Positions 1 through 11,388 of a stretch of DNA of 64,000 nt are shown here, piece after piece. Below the pieces are notes generated by a model. It was not told the origin of the DNA. It was given only the letters and a program-made list of their open reading frames with translations, and searched no databases. Every line of letters starts with the position of its first letter. Position 1 is the first letter of the stretch. Made by a program: the position numbers and the translations under genes. Origin of the DNA: Motacilla alba alba (taxonomy: Eukaryota; Chordata; Aves; Passeriformes; Motacillidae); contig NC_052032.1 in the NCBI RefSeq assembly GCF_015832195.1, forward strand, positions 3,106,618-3,170,617, read 5' to 3'.

Positions 1-294
1 GGTTGGCTGATGCTGAAAGGCTCCTTTTCCCAGGGAACGAGTGATAGGATGCGGGCAAATGGCCTCAGGTTGTGCCAGGGAAGTTTGGATTGCATGTTAG
101 GAAAATACTCATTGAAAATGGTTAAACTTTGGGAGAGGCTGCCCAGGGAAGAGGAGGAGTCACCAACCCTGGAAGTGTTCAAAGGATGAGTGGATGTGGC
201 ACTTTGGGATATGGTTTTGTGGGCATGGAGGTTTCTGGGCAAAGGTTGGACTCTGATCTGGGAGGTTTTTCCAGCCTTAATGACTCCAGGATGC
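1..294 (+). mobile_element. CR1 LINE, 3' fragment (cut by window start)
   Basis: This is the non-coding 3' part of a CR1 non-LTR retrotransposon in sense orientation. Recognisable landmarks are the 'caaatggcctcaggttgtgc' block near 57, the 'ttggattgcatgttaggaaa' block near 86, 'gaggctgcccagggaag' near 135, and the 'ggttggactctgatctggga' block near 244 that precedes the tail. The tail is degenerate, and a solo LTR interrupts it at 294/295. The left end lies outside the window. It carries no intact reading frame, and the 68-codon frame inside it is a by-product of the repeat. Confidence 0.85.
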
Positions 295-714
295 TATTGT
301 ATTTGCAGGGAATGCCCTGTCAAAGGCAGGAATGATGAATCTGACTCCATGTTCTCACAAGGCTAATTTATTACTTTAGGATACTATATTATATTAAAGA
401 ATACTATACTAACAATACTAAAGAATACAGAAAGGATACTTACAGAATGCTAAAAGCTAATAATGGAAACTCGTGACTCTCTCCAGAGTCCTGACACAGC
501 TTGGCCCTGATTGGCCCAAGAGTGAAAACAACTCCCAGCAGAATGCAATGGAACAATCACCTGTGGGTGAACAATCCCCAAACACATTCCACATGAACAC
601 AGCACAGGAGAAGCAAATGAGATGAGAATTGTTTTCCTTTTCTCTGAGGCTTCTCAGCTTCCCAGGAGAAAAACCCTGGGTGAAGGGATTTTTTCAGAGA
701 ATGTGAATGCCATA
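295..714 (-). mobile_element. Solo LTR of a songbird endogenous retrovirus, 6-bp target duplication
   Basis: Read on the minus strand this matches, from memory, a very common songbird LTR. It has a start block 'cattcacattctctgaaaaa', a middle with 'ggccaatcagggccaagctg' (including a CCAAT box), and a 3' part with the polyadenylation signal AATAAA (antisense 'tttatt' near 365). The element is flanked by a perfect 6-bp direct repeat GGATGC at 289-294 and 715-720. A duplication of that length is expected of class II (beta-retrovirus-like, ERVK) integration. The terminal TG/CA dinucleotides have both decayed to TA. No internal retroviral genes are present, so it is a solo LTR left by LTR-LTR recombination. 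The host site is the tail of the CR1 fragment at 1-294, so the LTR is younger than that CR1. Confidence 0.88.
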
Positions 715-738
715 GGATGCCGTGGCGCTGCCTGTAGG

Positions 739-761
739 TAAGGGTTAGGGTTAGGGTTAGG
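739..761 (+). repeat. Short interstitial telomeric repeat (TTAGGG)n
   Basis: The tract reads TAAGGG, TTAGGG, TTAGGG, TTAGG, that is about 3.8 units of the vertebrate telomere hexamer with one substitution in the first unit. It lies 18 bases downstream of the right-hand target duplication of the solo LTR. Short interstitial telomere tracts are usually ascribed to repair of double-strand breaks. At this length, chance is possible but unlikely. Confidence 0.85.
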
Positions 762-2599
762 ATGCTGACAGCTCAGTCTCCTGTCGCAAGCACAAGGCAA
801 GAGCTCAGCAGCAGAAGAAACAGGCAAGCATCTGCTGGTGCTTTGTTGCTATCTGGGCGTAAACCATGACACAGATACCTGTTGTTTGTCCTGTAATTTC
901 AGCCAAGTTTTGGTTACATTATTGTTTAACTTCTTCTGACTTCAGTTTTGCTTAGTTTTGGCCAAGTGTGTGGTTCTAACCCAAAAAATCACATTGTATA
1001 TCAAGAAAAATATTAAGGAATTTAGAGCAATCACAGCAATGACTAACCCACCCCATGGATGATCATCAGGAGAGAACAGTGTGCAACTCATTAATAAACA
1101 CAGGGTTAAATATACACAAAACAACCCCAAGCAGCTGCAAGGCCAGGAGGAACCAAACCCCAGAACTCTGCCCAAGCAGGATTCTTTGTCTTCCAAACTG
1201 TGGCTCCTTGGAGCTGCTAAGAGAAAGCTGGAGCATTAAAGGTGGCTGAGCTGTGGGAGATGGGCTGTGGCCAGAGGTTGGATGGATTGAGAGACAAAGG
1301 AAAACAGGCCAGGAAATAACTGAAACCTCTAGTTTTCAACCTGTGGTTTGTGGCCACTTCTCTGGAGTTGCTGAGAGATGTTTAGAGGAACCTGTCACCA
1401 GCATGCAGAGATCTGCCTTGTGGGGGAAAAACCTGTGCTTGAGGAACTGCAATAATAATAATAATACAAAACAGAACCCAATTCAGTCATTTAACTCTGT
1501 AATACGAATTTTTATATAAATCTTGTCAAAAATGTCATGTCTTCAATGCAGAGTGCTTCATCTTGCGTACTAAAACGCACATAAAATGAGATGTGTATAG
1601 TTTGCTCCTGCCTAGGAGTGTTTTTAACCCCTGCCAAGGGGTTTCAGAGGCTGTGCTGCCTCTTAGCCAACATGCAATTTGGCCCAATTCATACCTGTTT
1701 TCTGTTCTCCCATTCTAAATCTGAGCAGAGGCTATAAAAGCCTTATTGGGTGCACGCTGGAGGAGGTTTGAAATGCTGCTTTCCAGTCCAGGAGATTACA
1801 CCCTCATTTTCTCAGCTGTGATTAACTGGGGCTATCACAGGCTCTCCTTGGCTCCAGGTAAAATGTGTCCAGTGAGCAGTGAGCACAGGGCGTGCATCAG
1901 CAAGGGCTTCAAACATCTCTTTGTTCATTATTTGTTATTGTTTCACCTGCCTTGAAATGGTAATTGCCAGCAGTTTGATTCATGGATCACAGTGTAATTT
2001 AGCTCCAATTGTTCCAGGCCTGTCCTACAGCCCCTGAGCCAGGCTTTGGGAACTTCCCTATCAGCACTTGGCAAATCCAAGCAGATCCCCCACTCCTGCT
2101 GCAGCCACGTGTCTTTTTGAGGAAAATATTCGGGGAAGGTTATCCCTGTTAAACCAAGGCATTGTGGTGATTTTTTATTCTCATTTTCCCTTTTTTTTTT
2201 TTTTTAGCTTTGTTTTTTAGTGTATTTTCTTTAGATTTCATCCTCAGCAAGGAAGGGGCCAAAGCTGCTTTGAGGGAAGCTCTGGCACTGTGCTGACAGC
2301 AGCAGCTGAGGATCCTGCTTGCTATTTAATCTATGGATTTGGATACTTCCCTGTACCTGAAATATTTTTTCAATGCTGTAGCAGAAGCAGCTTTAGCTCA
2401 CGCTAAAATTTGCAGTAGAGGCAGTGAAATGTTTAGAAATGTTGTGTTCTCACAGAGATCAGGAGCTGCAGATCAGCGTTAGCCCAGTGCTCCCAGCAGG
2501 AGAGAGGCAGTGCTGGGGCTGGGGACGTGATTGCCAGAGAAGCACTTTGTTATTTAGCTGTTGGACAAGCTCCTGCCTGATCCCCTGAAAAACAAACCT
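762..2599. other. Unannotated unique sequence
   Basis: No gene, RNA or recognisable repeat was seen, apart from (AAT)5 at 1451-1465 and a T-rich run near 2190-2206. Reading frames are short and unrelated to any family I know. Base composition is moderately AT-rich, as expected of intergenic or intronic bird DNA. Confidence 0.6.
1451..1465 (+). repeat. (AAT)5 microsatellite
   Basis: Five perfect AAT units followed by an interrupted A-rich stretch. Too short to be confidently polymorphic. Confidence 0.9.
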
Positions 2600-3010
2600 C
2601 GGTGTTAATCAGAGGAACAATTCCAGAGCTGAGCTGAGCCTGGAAAGGACCTTGAGAAGTCGTGTAATTCACTCTGCTGCTTGGAGGATGTGTTCTATCC
2701 CTGACATACCTGCTTAAGCTGCTTTTAATTTGCAGTGAGGGACTACCTGAAGAGACTGATTGAGGAGATTTTTTCGTCATCCTAATATTTCACCTTAATC
2801 TCTCATGGATCAAATTAGCCTTGTTATTCCTTGTCCTATCAACCAGGACCAGAGTGAAAAAATGGGTTTTGTTCCCTCTTGCCTTGTTGAGGGCTGAGGG
2901 GAGCTCTTTGATCTTTCCTAGGCAGGACAGTCCCTGATGGCTCTGCCTTGACTCTGTGAGTGTTTTCTATACATCTTATTCTTATTCAAACTTGCTCCTG
3001 TTCCTTGCTT
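2600..3010 (-). mobile_element. Possible old, heavily diverged CR1 relic
   Basis: Two blocks look like reverse-complemented CR1 3' sequence. One is 'gagcctggaaaggaccttga' near 2636, which resembles the 'gagctggaagggacc' 3' block. The other is 'ttattccttgtcctatcaac' near 2823, which resembles the 'ccttgtcctgtca' block. Spacing and intervening sequence are poorly preserved, so both family and limits are uncertain. Sequence similarity by chance is not excluded. Confidence 0.35.
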
Positions 3011-3224
3011 TGCTTAAAATGCAGCACAAACACTGAACAGAGCACCTGAGGAAAAAAAATATTCCTCTGCCTTGACTTCCCTGAGCAGGGGATGATATAT
3101 GTTTTATAGGGATCCTCTTTGTAGGTTTTTAGGTCTTTCCTCTCCTAGAGAACCCAGAAAAGGGCCAGGTGAGGTCTGGCCAGGCAAATTTGTGGGATGC
3201 TGGATACACCAAGGGATTCTGCAA

Positions 3225-3805
3225 AGTTTCTGATATCATTGAACACCCTGAGCTGGAAGGGACCCACCAGGATCACCCAGCCCAGCCCCTGCCCTGCCCA
3301 GACCCCCCCAGCAACCCCACCCTGGGCATCCCTGGCAGCGCTGGCCAAAGGCTCCTGGAGCTCTGGCAGCCTCGGGGCCGTGCCCATTCCCTGGGGAGCC
3401 TGGGCAGTGCCAGCACCCTCTGGGGGAAGAACCTTGCCCTGAGCTCCAGCCTGAGCTGCCCTGGCCCAGCCCCAGCCGTTCCCTGGCTCCTGTCCCTGTC
3501 CCAGAGCAGAGATGGGAGCTGCCCCTCGGGAGGAGCTGCAGCCCCGGGGAGCTCTGCCCTCACTCTGCTCCAGCTGGACAATCCCAGAGCCCTCAGCTGC
3601 TCCTCACGGGCCCCTCCAGACCCTTCCCCATCCCCGTGTCCCTCCTTTGGACACTCTCTCACACCTTTAGACCTTTCTTTATTGTGGTGCCCAAAACTCC
3701 CCCAGCACTTGAGGCTGCCCCAGCCCAGAGCAGGACAATCCCTCCAGGCCTGACCAGTGATGCTGTCCCTGATGTCCCCAGGACAGGGATGTCCCTCCTG
3801 GCTCC
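3225..3805 (-). mobile_element. CR1 LINE, minus strand, GC-rich
   Basis: The left edge carries the reverse-complemented CR1 3' end ('gagctggaagggacccacca' near 3251, then 'gatcacccagcccagcccct'). It continues through a GC-rich untranslated region into sequence antisense to the end of ORF2 ('tttgtggtgcccaaaactcc'-like block near 3680). Its GC content is far above that of its flanks, which explains the long antisense open frames here (194 codons at 3169-3753 on +, 179 codons at 3273-3812 on -). Neither has CR1 protein in frame, and neither is a host gene. Confidence 0.82.
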
Positions 3806-3810
3806 AGGGC

Positions 3811-6800
3811 ACTGCTGACTCAGATTCAGTTTGTCATTGTCCAACAAAGTCCTGAGGTGACATATGCAAGGCAGACATCCAGGGAATCCCCAAAAGCCTG
3901 GAAGTCGGCAAGGTTCACTCTTGCACAGAAAACCAGCTCGTCACTCGCAGCCTTTAACCACTGCACGTTTTCCCCAAGTTCTGCTGCAGGAGAGTGGATT
4001 TGAAGGTCAAATGCTGCAGAGCAATTCATTTCCAGCCAAGCCAAAGTAATGCTGATGCTGTGGCACAAGAGGGTGCAATAGGTTTGTGATAAAACCTAGA
4101 CACGAGGTGGGTTTGTCCCTTCTGCTGCCACGGTGCCAGTGGAGAAGTTTTTCCCTGCTAAGACTTGTCTCACAAACTTAACATCCTGTTAATTGGTGGA
4201 GTTGGAGCTGTACACGTTTGCCTCATTATTTTCATGTCCTATTCACTCTGAGTATTCCCATAATTATGGTAATTAAACACCGTGGGTTTTTAATTATTAT
4301 TTTTTAAAAATAATCAGAACTATAGTTGAATTATGAGAGTGCCAAAACGAGCCTGGCAAATTGTAATTTTAGTTTGCTGGGTTATAAATCAAAAGCAGAC
4401 TTGATTTCCCAGCTTGCTGGATGTTTTGTTAACCAGATCACTGCAGCTCTCCTGAGGTCTCCTGTGCCAAGAGCCGTCCCTGAAGGAACAATCAGGCTTT
4501 ATAAATAGCAGCCTTAACAAGAGCATCACTGCCAGATGCTGCTGGATTAACTCAGCGACTGGTGCACAAAGGAAACTCCCTCATCTGGGGCAGCTGGGCT
4601 GCCATCCGTTCCCTGGACATGCCCCTGTCTGTGCTGGGATGCCAGCACATGGGCTCACAAGCTGATTCCCACGTTTCTGGGCTTGCCAGCAGCTCCTCCT
4701 GGCATGCTCTGTGTTTGCTGCAGGAGGTCAGGGGCTGAGCTTGGTCTGTTCTGCCACTCAGGGACTCCTGGTGTGGAGCTGGGCATCCTTCAACCACAGG
4801 GACTGAGCCTGCTCTGAAGGAGCTCTCTGTGTTCAGCCACAATTACAAGGGCTGCTCCAAGCTCCTGCCTTCTCTGAATCAATTTCTTAGCATCCTTTCT
4901 CATGCCTATTACCAGTTTTTTTGGTTGGTAACACCAGCCTTTCTGAGCAATTAAGGTGTGTGATGGACACCACACTCCAGTGTTTAGGTAAACACTGATT
5001 TTTAAACCATAGGATATTTCTGCAAGTCTCTGAAGCAGCATTATTTAGGAAGCAGTGGGTGCCAAGATCTGTATCAAATAAAGTCACAAAATAGAGTCAG
5101 AGATGTTGGTTTTTTTGGGCATCTGGGTGATGTGATAAGGACCCACTGGTGGTGGAACTCTGGGGTTTCAGAAGCTGGCAGGTGTCTGGCTGAGTTTAAA
5201 ATACTGGCCAGCTCCTGGATGATAGGAGGGGGAATTTTCTTTACCACTGATGTTCACACACCAGCATGGCTGACAGGCAGAGCTGTGGCCTGCCCAGAAG
5301 TGTGCTCAGGCAGGAAAAGAGGACGGGGAAGCATGATGGAGATGAACTCTGGAGGGTCAGACAAGTCATCTGGGGCCAGTGTCAGTTTTGTCTCTGAACT
5401 GAAATGAGGTTAAATCCTCTGGGTGAGTGCTTCATCCAGAATCTGAGTATCTGCAGAGTTTCCTGCATCCACCCCTTCCCTGAGGAAGCACTTTGGTGCA
5501 GAGGATGGAAAGGAAGAGCACCTTGCTGTGGAAACAAGTGACTCCTTAGCACAAGAGAATTCTTTCCAAGATTCCTTCTGAATGTACCATAATATGTACC
5601 AGCTGAATGCCTCTTGCTCTGCCTCACCAAAGACGTAGAAATAGAGGGGCTGGGATGGCAAAATCAATTTAAATGTATACACTTCCTTCCCTGGGCATCC
5701 CTTTGCATAGGAATGCATTTGTTCAGCCCCATGTGCTGAAAAATAAGCCCTTTTATTTCCAGAGAACTGGAAGTTTTGTAGTTATTTTGGTAGCTTTTTT
5801 CCTGATTTATTCAAATGTGTTCCATATTGTGCAAGGTATATAATTTCTTCTATTTCCCCACTGTTCTTCTGCTAACTTGAGTTTTCAGATTTCTAGGTAG
5901 GGCAGAAGGGGAATCATGGGGGAAGTAATCTCTAAAAGGGGAGGATGATGCTGTTTCACATCTGGAGCTGTGTTTGTGAGTGAAGTCAAACAGTTTGAGG
6001 CTACCTGATTCCCAGCATGTGGCTTGTGAGGCTTCAAACATGAGAGGCACAGTCTATCCCAAGCAACTGCTGGTCTTGAACCACAGGGTGTGTAAACACA
6101 TCACCTCATGGGTGGAAATATTTGGCTAAGGAACACTCATTTGCAGCCCTTAAATACGTGCAATAAGCACACCTTGTGTTCAGCAGCAGCTTCTGTACAT
6201 CTCCTGTCTACGGGAGGCTATCAAAAGGATCAGGAAAACAAATCTCATTTCAGATGAAAGCCTCAAATGAGGTTTATAGATGTGTATACATATTTGGGAA
6301 GCTCCAAAGAACTTGTGTGTACTGGGGATCATTTCTGGGAAGCTGCTGTCACCAGCAGTGCTCCATCCTCGCTTACTCATAACCACTGGGGCTGGGCATG
6401 TTCTGCTGCTCGGACAAACAAGAGCAGGAATGACCAGCTGGGGCACCACAGGGCTCTCAGAGCATCCTGAACTAACAAGCAAAACATTCCCTGCCTTAAC
6501 TTCACCCTGTGTTCATCACTGTTGCCTCTTGAAGAGGCACTGCTTGCTCAGAGAGCTGGCTCTGTTCTGAAAGGGGGGCTTTGAGCTGAGTCCTTGGGAT
6601 GGCATTTGTCATCCTGCAAGGCAAAACCAGAGATGTGACACTCTGTCACTGTGCCTGAAGTGTTTATTTCCAATGAAACTTTGTACACTGCAGGCCTGGT
6701 GTAGGCACTGAGTTTGTGGTGATTTGGAGTGGGGCTGGCCCAGCCTCACCCCAATGGGTGCAGCTGTGAGAGGCAGGTGAGCAGCACTGACAGCAGTGAG

Positions 6801-8090
6801 CCATGGAGTGCCCAGGGGTGCTGAGCAGCCACCAAAGGGAGCAGAGGGACACAGGGGCAGTGCATGGACATGAGGGGTGTAAAAGGTTGGGCTGAAGGAC
6901 AAGAAGGGCAGATGCTTGCAGCATTCTGGAGTGGCCTGATGTTCTTCTGCATGGGCAGCATCCTTCTGTGGTATGGTCACACTTTGTGTATTGTGGCCAT
7001 CTCAACTGTGATGTATGCTGGGACAGCCTGGGAGATCAGGTCAGGTGCATTTCAATCCTGTGTATTTTTTCCTGGTGTTTCTGCCTGTACAGTTTGCCCA
7101 CTGCAGTGACCTACTCAAACATCTGCTATGAAGTGAAATTCCTGAGTGCAGTGCACAGGAGAGAGGAATTCCATGGGAGGATCCACAGCCACCAGTGCAG
7201 GGAGTAGCTGGGAGCTGCTGGTGTTTGTTAATTGGGGTTGCACTGAGGAGAGGGAGGAAAACAGACACTGAGCTTGTAGCTGCCACTGGCTGAATTGGGC
7301 ATTACTAAACCTGTGTGTCAGCACTTCTGCTCTGGGAAGAGGGAGCAGAGCAATTCCTGGCATTAGTAAAGAGCAAATGCCAGCCCAGCCTGTCTCTCCA
7401 AACTCAGAGCTTTGTCAGTGTGAGTTTTGCAGGGAATGCATGCACGTGTGAGTGAGAAATAGGGAGAAATGTGTTGGCAGCTCTTAATTTCTCACCATTA
7501 AGTATTACATATTCAATGAATGGTGTCGAACACTTTTTCTGCATCTGCCTTGGTCTTCACAGTGCTGGGCTTGAGTGATATGAGCTGGAAAGTAGCTCAT
7601 TGTGCCCCTTAGTTCTCCAGAATTGTTGTCATGGTCTGGGAGATGTGGTCGCTTTCAAATTCTCCTTGTGTTCTACTTCGTCCTTGCCTGTCTTCCTTCA
7701 GGCTTGCAGTGCTCTGTCTCTGATTTAGGGGTGCTCTTGAGCCTGTCTGGTTCAGTCTGAGCTGGCTGAATATGGGGAAGTGAATATGGGTGACTCCAAG
7801 AATGTGCTGGATCTGGGTCTCATCTCTCTTTTGTGGGGAATTCCAGGATGTTTTTACACCATTGTGTCCTGGGCTGTGGTACAAGATGCCCCTTTACACC
7901 CTTCTCAAACAGCTCAGAGGTGCTGTGACCCAGTTCAGGGAGAGTGCAGCTCTGTGGAGCTTGGCTGGGAGTGAGCATCACACTCCACCAGGGATACAGA
8001 AAAACGAGTGCTCACACTGAGCTGCAGTCCTTCCCTTCCCAATGAAATAAATCTGAGATAAATTGCATAGGGCTCAGTAAATCCTGCTGC
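3811..8090. other. Unannotated, mostly unique sequence
   Basis: No gene or clear repeat was found. The most structured part is 4130-4400, listed separately as a candidate regulatory element. The stretch 6600-7370 has several overlapping open frames on both strands (up to 123 codons). They have no recognisable domain, consistent splice sites or codon bias, and I treat them as chance frames. Confidence 0.55.
4130..4400. promoter_or_regulatory. Candidate conserved regulatory element, homeodomain-motif cluster
   Basis: An AT-rich block contains several TAAT cores in a short distance: 'gttaattgg' near 4190, the perfect 12-bp palindrome CCATAATTATGG at 4258-4269, 'gtaattaaac' directly after it, and 'taattattattttttaaaaa' near 4291. 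Homeodomain factors bind TAAT cores, and paired sites of this type are common in vertebrate developmental enhancers. The motif content is visible, but enhancer function is inference. AT-rich DNA produces such motifs by chance, so confidence is low without alignment. Confidence 0.3.
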
Positions 8091-8843
8091 ATGTGCCGAG
8101 TCCTGCACTTTGGCCACAATAACCCCCTGCAACGTTTTAGGCTGGGGATGGTGTGGCTGGACAGCGCTCAGGTGGAAAGGGACCTGGGGGTGCTGGTTGA
8201 CAGTCAGCTGAACATGAGCCAGCAGTGTGCCCAGGTGGCCAAGAAGGCCAATGGCATCCTGGCCAGAATCAGGAATAGTGTGGCCAGCAGGAGCGGGGAG
8301 GTCATTCTTCCCCTGTACTGAGCACTGGTGAGGCCACACCTCGAGTGCTGTGTGCAGTTCTGGGCCCTCAGTTTAGGAGGGACGTTGAGATGCTTGAGAG
8401 TGTCCAAAGGAGAGCAACGAGGCTGGAGAGGGGCTGGGAACACAAGCCGTGTGAAGAATGACTGAGGGAGCTGGGGGTGTTTAGCCTGGAGAAAAGGAGA
8501 CTCAGGGGTGACCTTATCACTCTCTTCAGCTTCCTGAAGGGTGGCTGTGCTGAGCTGGGGTCAGTCTCTTTCTCCAGGCAACAACAGACAGAACAAGAGG
8601 ACACAGTCTCAAGCTGCGCCAAGGGAGATACAGGCTGGAATTAAGGAAGAAGTTTTTCACAGAAGGAGTGGTCAAATACTGGAATCATCTGCTCAGGGAG
8701 GTGGTGGAGTCACCATCCCTGGATGTGTTTAAAAAAGACTGGATGTGGCACTGGGTGCCATGATCTAGTTGAGGTGTTAGAACATGGGTTGGACTCCATG
8801 ATCTTAAAGGTCTCTTCCAACCTAGAAATTCTGTGATTCTGTG
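8091..8843 (+). mobile_element. CR1 LINE, 3' end with broken reverse-transcriptase tail
   Basis: This is the longest and best-preserved CR1 here. From about 8091 a frame encodes the C-terminal part of the CR1 ORF2 polyprotein, downstream of the reverse-transcriptase catalytic region. It carries the typical 'ERDLGVLVD' and '[12 protein letters not shown]' blocks. A TGA at 8319-8321 stops the frame, but the same reading continues with CR1-like residues ('ALVRPHLE') beyond it, so the copy is dead. The untranslated 3' region follows ('ggttggactccatgatctta' near 8788). It ends in two ATTCTGTG units at 8828-8843, the short tandem tail diagnostic of CR1. The element is 5'-truncated, as most CR1 copies are. 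Confidence 0.95.
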
Positions 8844-10439
8844 ATGTGTGGGTGCCTCAGCCTGTCCCTGCCACAGGCCTCTCAAATATCTCAGCAGGCA
8901 GGAGATCCACTGCCTGTTTTCCTTCCTTTCAGCATCCCCAGCTCCTGGGACACTTGTTCTTCGGCCACCCACCTCCCCGTGGTCACAGAATTCATCCCAC
9001 TGGAAAAAAAAAGGATGACTGAGCTCCTCCCTTTTTAGGGCTCTGATCCAGCTGCCCTCTCCAATCTACCTGTGCAGCCGCAGCTCAGACTCTGCTCACC
9101 TGCCCTGCATGTTCGGTGTCTCAGGAGCAGAAGGGGGTGGGTGAAAAAGGAATTTATTTGCTAATGCAATCCTCAAGCTCTGCTTTTAAAGGATGAGATG
9201 ATGGGGGCAATAAAAATGTATTGACCAGGTGATGCAAGTTTTGATCAGCTCATGGTGGGTGTTTTCTGCTTTCTTCAGGCCATCCACCTACCACTTCTAC
9301 TGCCCTTTAACCTAAACTCCAGCCTTTCAAACCTCCCTAAAATCCCTCAAGTGTTACTGCATGCAGCATTCTTTTGTATACAAAATATTCCTAGCTAAAA
9401 ATACACTGAGTACTAAAATTATACAGCTCTTTCCAGAGAATCCTCCTAATTTCTGTAGATTTAGTACATGTCAAGAAGCGATTTAAAGGTCATCTTATTT
9501 CCTCATGTTTGTTTAAAAAGAAGTGCTGAGGGCTAACATTTTGGCAAATGCTTGCTGTGAGTTGTACAATTTGTCCTTGTTTTTTTAGATAATGGTGGGT
9601 TTCAGCTTGTGGAAGGGAGCAAAAATGGAACTTGATTTGAAAAATAGGGGGTATTGCAAGTCTTGTGCAGATAAGTAAATATAATTCCTGGAAAGGCAAT
9701 ATGTATTTTGTCAAAGTCTTGAGCTAGTTGGAAAGGATTATCGTTACCAATTTTTGTCTTCCTGTCTTATTCTTAAGCAAATAGACTTTAAAAATTTCTT
9801 TCTAATGGCCTGAATTGCTGCTGTCCAACATCTGACTGGACAGGTGTGGGAGCAGAGCAGTTGACTCCTGGAGGAAGGAGATGTACATGGAAGTCAGAGG
9901 AGGGTGTTCCCAAAGTGTGGAATCCTGCCTTGAGCTCCTCTTTACTGCCTCTGTTTGGGATGCACAGATGTTCCAAGATGTTCCATCCAGGTGAGGAGAA
10001 GTGGGGATCTGCCTCTGCTGCTTTGAGTGGCAAGAGGAGAAATCAGGGAATTTATGGACTGATCAAACTCTCTGCAAGCAGGGATGGAGATGGAGAAGTG
10101 AAGGAGTGTCCTGCAAATTCCCTGTGCCAGACCTGGCAGTGCAACAGGACCATGGGCAGCAGCAGGCTGGGGCAATGGAAGGGCATTTTTCAATGCATGA
10201 GTTTGGTGTATTTCAGGGGGTAATAAGCCAAATTCTCCTCTCCTAGTGGATCTGGAGTATAATTCCACTTGTCTTAATGGAGATGGATTCCAGATTTACA
10301 GTGGTGCTGGAGAGAAGAGGGAAAAGATTGTGCACAGAGTGGGTGGGTCGTGGGAAGAAACTCCCCCTTCTTTTCTTTTCTACCACAGTTTTCAATGAGA
10401 AATCATATAGACAGTGGCTTCCAGCCTGCCAATGCAAAT

Positions 10440-10790
10440 TGAGACAAATTAGGGGGTAGATTAACTAATTATTGTAATGTCATGGTAGCAATGCTACAGT
10501 TCGGGCTGCAGAAGGCTTTCAATTATCAGCTTTATTTTTCACAGTTACCTTTTAATTGGTAGCGTATTTGCGTATAAATTAAGGCAAGAAAGCCTCTTGC
10601 CTTTTGTTTTATAGTCATTAAAAGCTGCCTCAGTGGGCTTGGGACTGGAGAGGGAGAGGGACCCTTTGCAGATCAGAACAGACGGTAACGCCCCACCAGG
10701 GGCACATTTGTAAGGCTGGAAATTCCTTTTTAGACCCCACGGTGGAATAGGAGTTAGATACACATCTGATAAACAGGCTATTTTCAATCT
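10440..10790. promoter_or_regulatory. Candidate conserved regulatory element with hairpin
   Basis: This repeat-free stretch keeps several CpGs ('ggtagcgtatttgcgtataa' near 10559, 'gacggtaacgcc' near 10681) in an otherwise CpG-poor region. It has TAAT/ATTA motifs at both ends and a compact inverted repeat, AAGGCAAGA then TCTTGCCTT with a 5-base loop, at 10581-10603. Retained CpG plus homeodomain-like motifs is typical of conserved non-coding elements. The regulatory role is inference. Confidence 0.3.
10581..10603. repeat. Perfect 9-bp inverted repeat with 5-base loop
   Basis: The left arm AAGGCAAGA (10581-10589) and right arm TCTTGCCTT (10595-10603) are exact reverse complements around AAGCC. 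The stem could form in DNA or RNA. It is shorter than a microRNA precursor stem, and the flanks do not extend it. Confidence 0.85.
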
Positions 10791-10977
10791 CTGTTTGGGG
10801 AGATGAGAAAGTGAAATGTGCAGCTGGCAAGCTCCAGCTCCTCATGTTTCACTCCTCAGAAGTAGACAGTCGCCAAACAAAGGGCCTTAGTGCAGTTATT
10901 TTAGCAATAACTAATATACATACCTGTATGTGTATGTATGGCTCCCTCCAGAGCACAGCTGCAGGAAGAAGCTGTGC

Positions 10978-11002
10978 AAAAAAAAAAAAAAAAAAAAAAA
11001 AA
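10978..11002 (+). repeat. Poly(A) tract, 25 bases
   Basis: An uninterrupted run of 25 A. I looked for a processed pseudogene or SINE body upstream and recognised none, so it is recorded as a plain mononucleotide repeat. Confidence 0.95.
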
Positions 11003-11327
11003 GACAGTTTTGTATCTGCAGTGCTTGGGATGGGACTGAAATTCTCCACATCCCAAAAAACTTTGATGTGCCCTTTAGGTGTAAACTGAATTTCAAATCC
11101 TGATGAAAAATCCCTGGTAAATAATTAATCTGTGCTTAATGCTGTGTTTGAGGGGTGCTATAGCCTCAAAGATAGATTTATTTTTTTAAATTTCATTTTT
11201 TTAAATAACTGTAGAAAACCTGTGCTAGAATTTTGATTCTGTTCATATGGTTGGGTTGTTTTACCTGTGTTCCTTCCTTGCTTAAATTAATTATTAAGGC
11301 AAGTAGGACCTTTGAAACCTCACCAGC

Positions 11328-11388
11328 ATGTGTGTATATATAATGTCTATATTTGTACCTATATCTATTAATATATGTGTGTGTATTG
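11328..11388. repeat. Degenerate (TG)/(TA) low-complexity tract
   Basis: Alternating pyrimidine-purine sequence runs from 'tgtgtgtatatataatg' through 'ctatatctattaatatatgt' to a final 'gtgtgtgtattg'. It is interrupted, so probably not highly polymorphic. Confidence 0.75.

Noticed and set aside
3169..3812. Overlapping 194- and 179-codon frames on opposite strands
   Set aside because: Both come from the GC-rich CR1, where stop codons are rare. Neither is the CR1 ORF2 frame.
10978..11002. Poly(A) as the tail of a processed pseudogene or SINE
   Set aside because: No gene-like or SINE-like body upstream and no flanking target duplication seen. The same holds for the tracts at 28875, 44621 and 59451.
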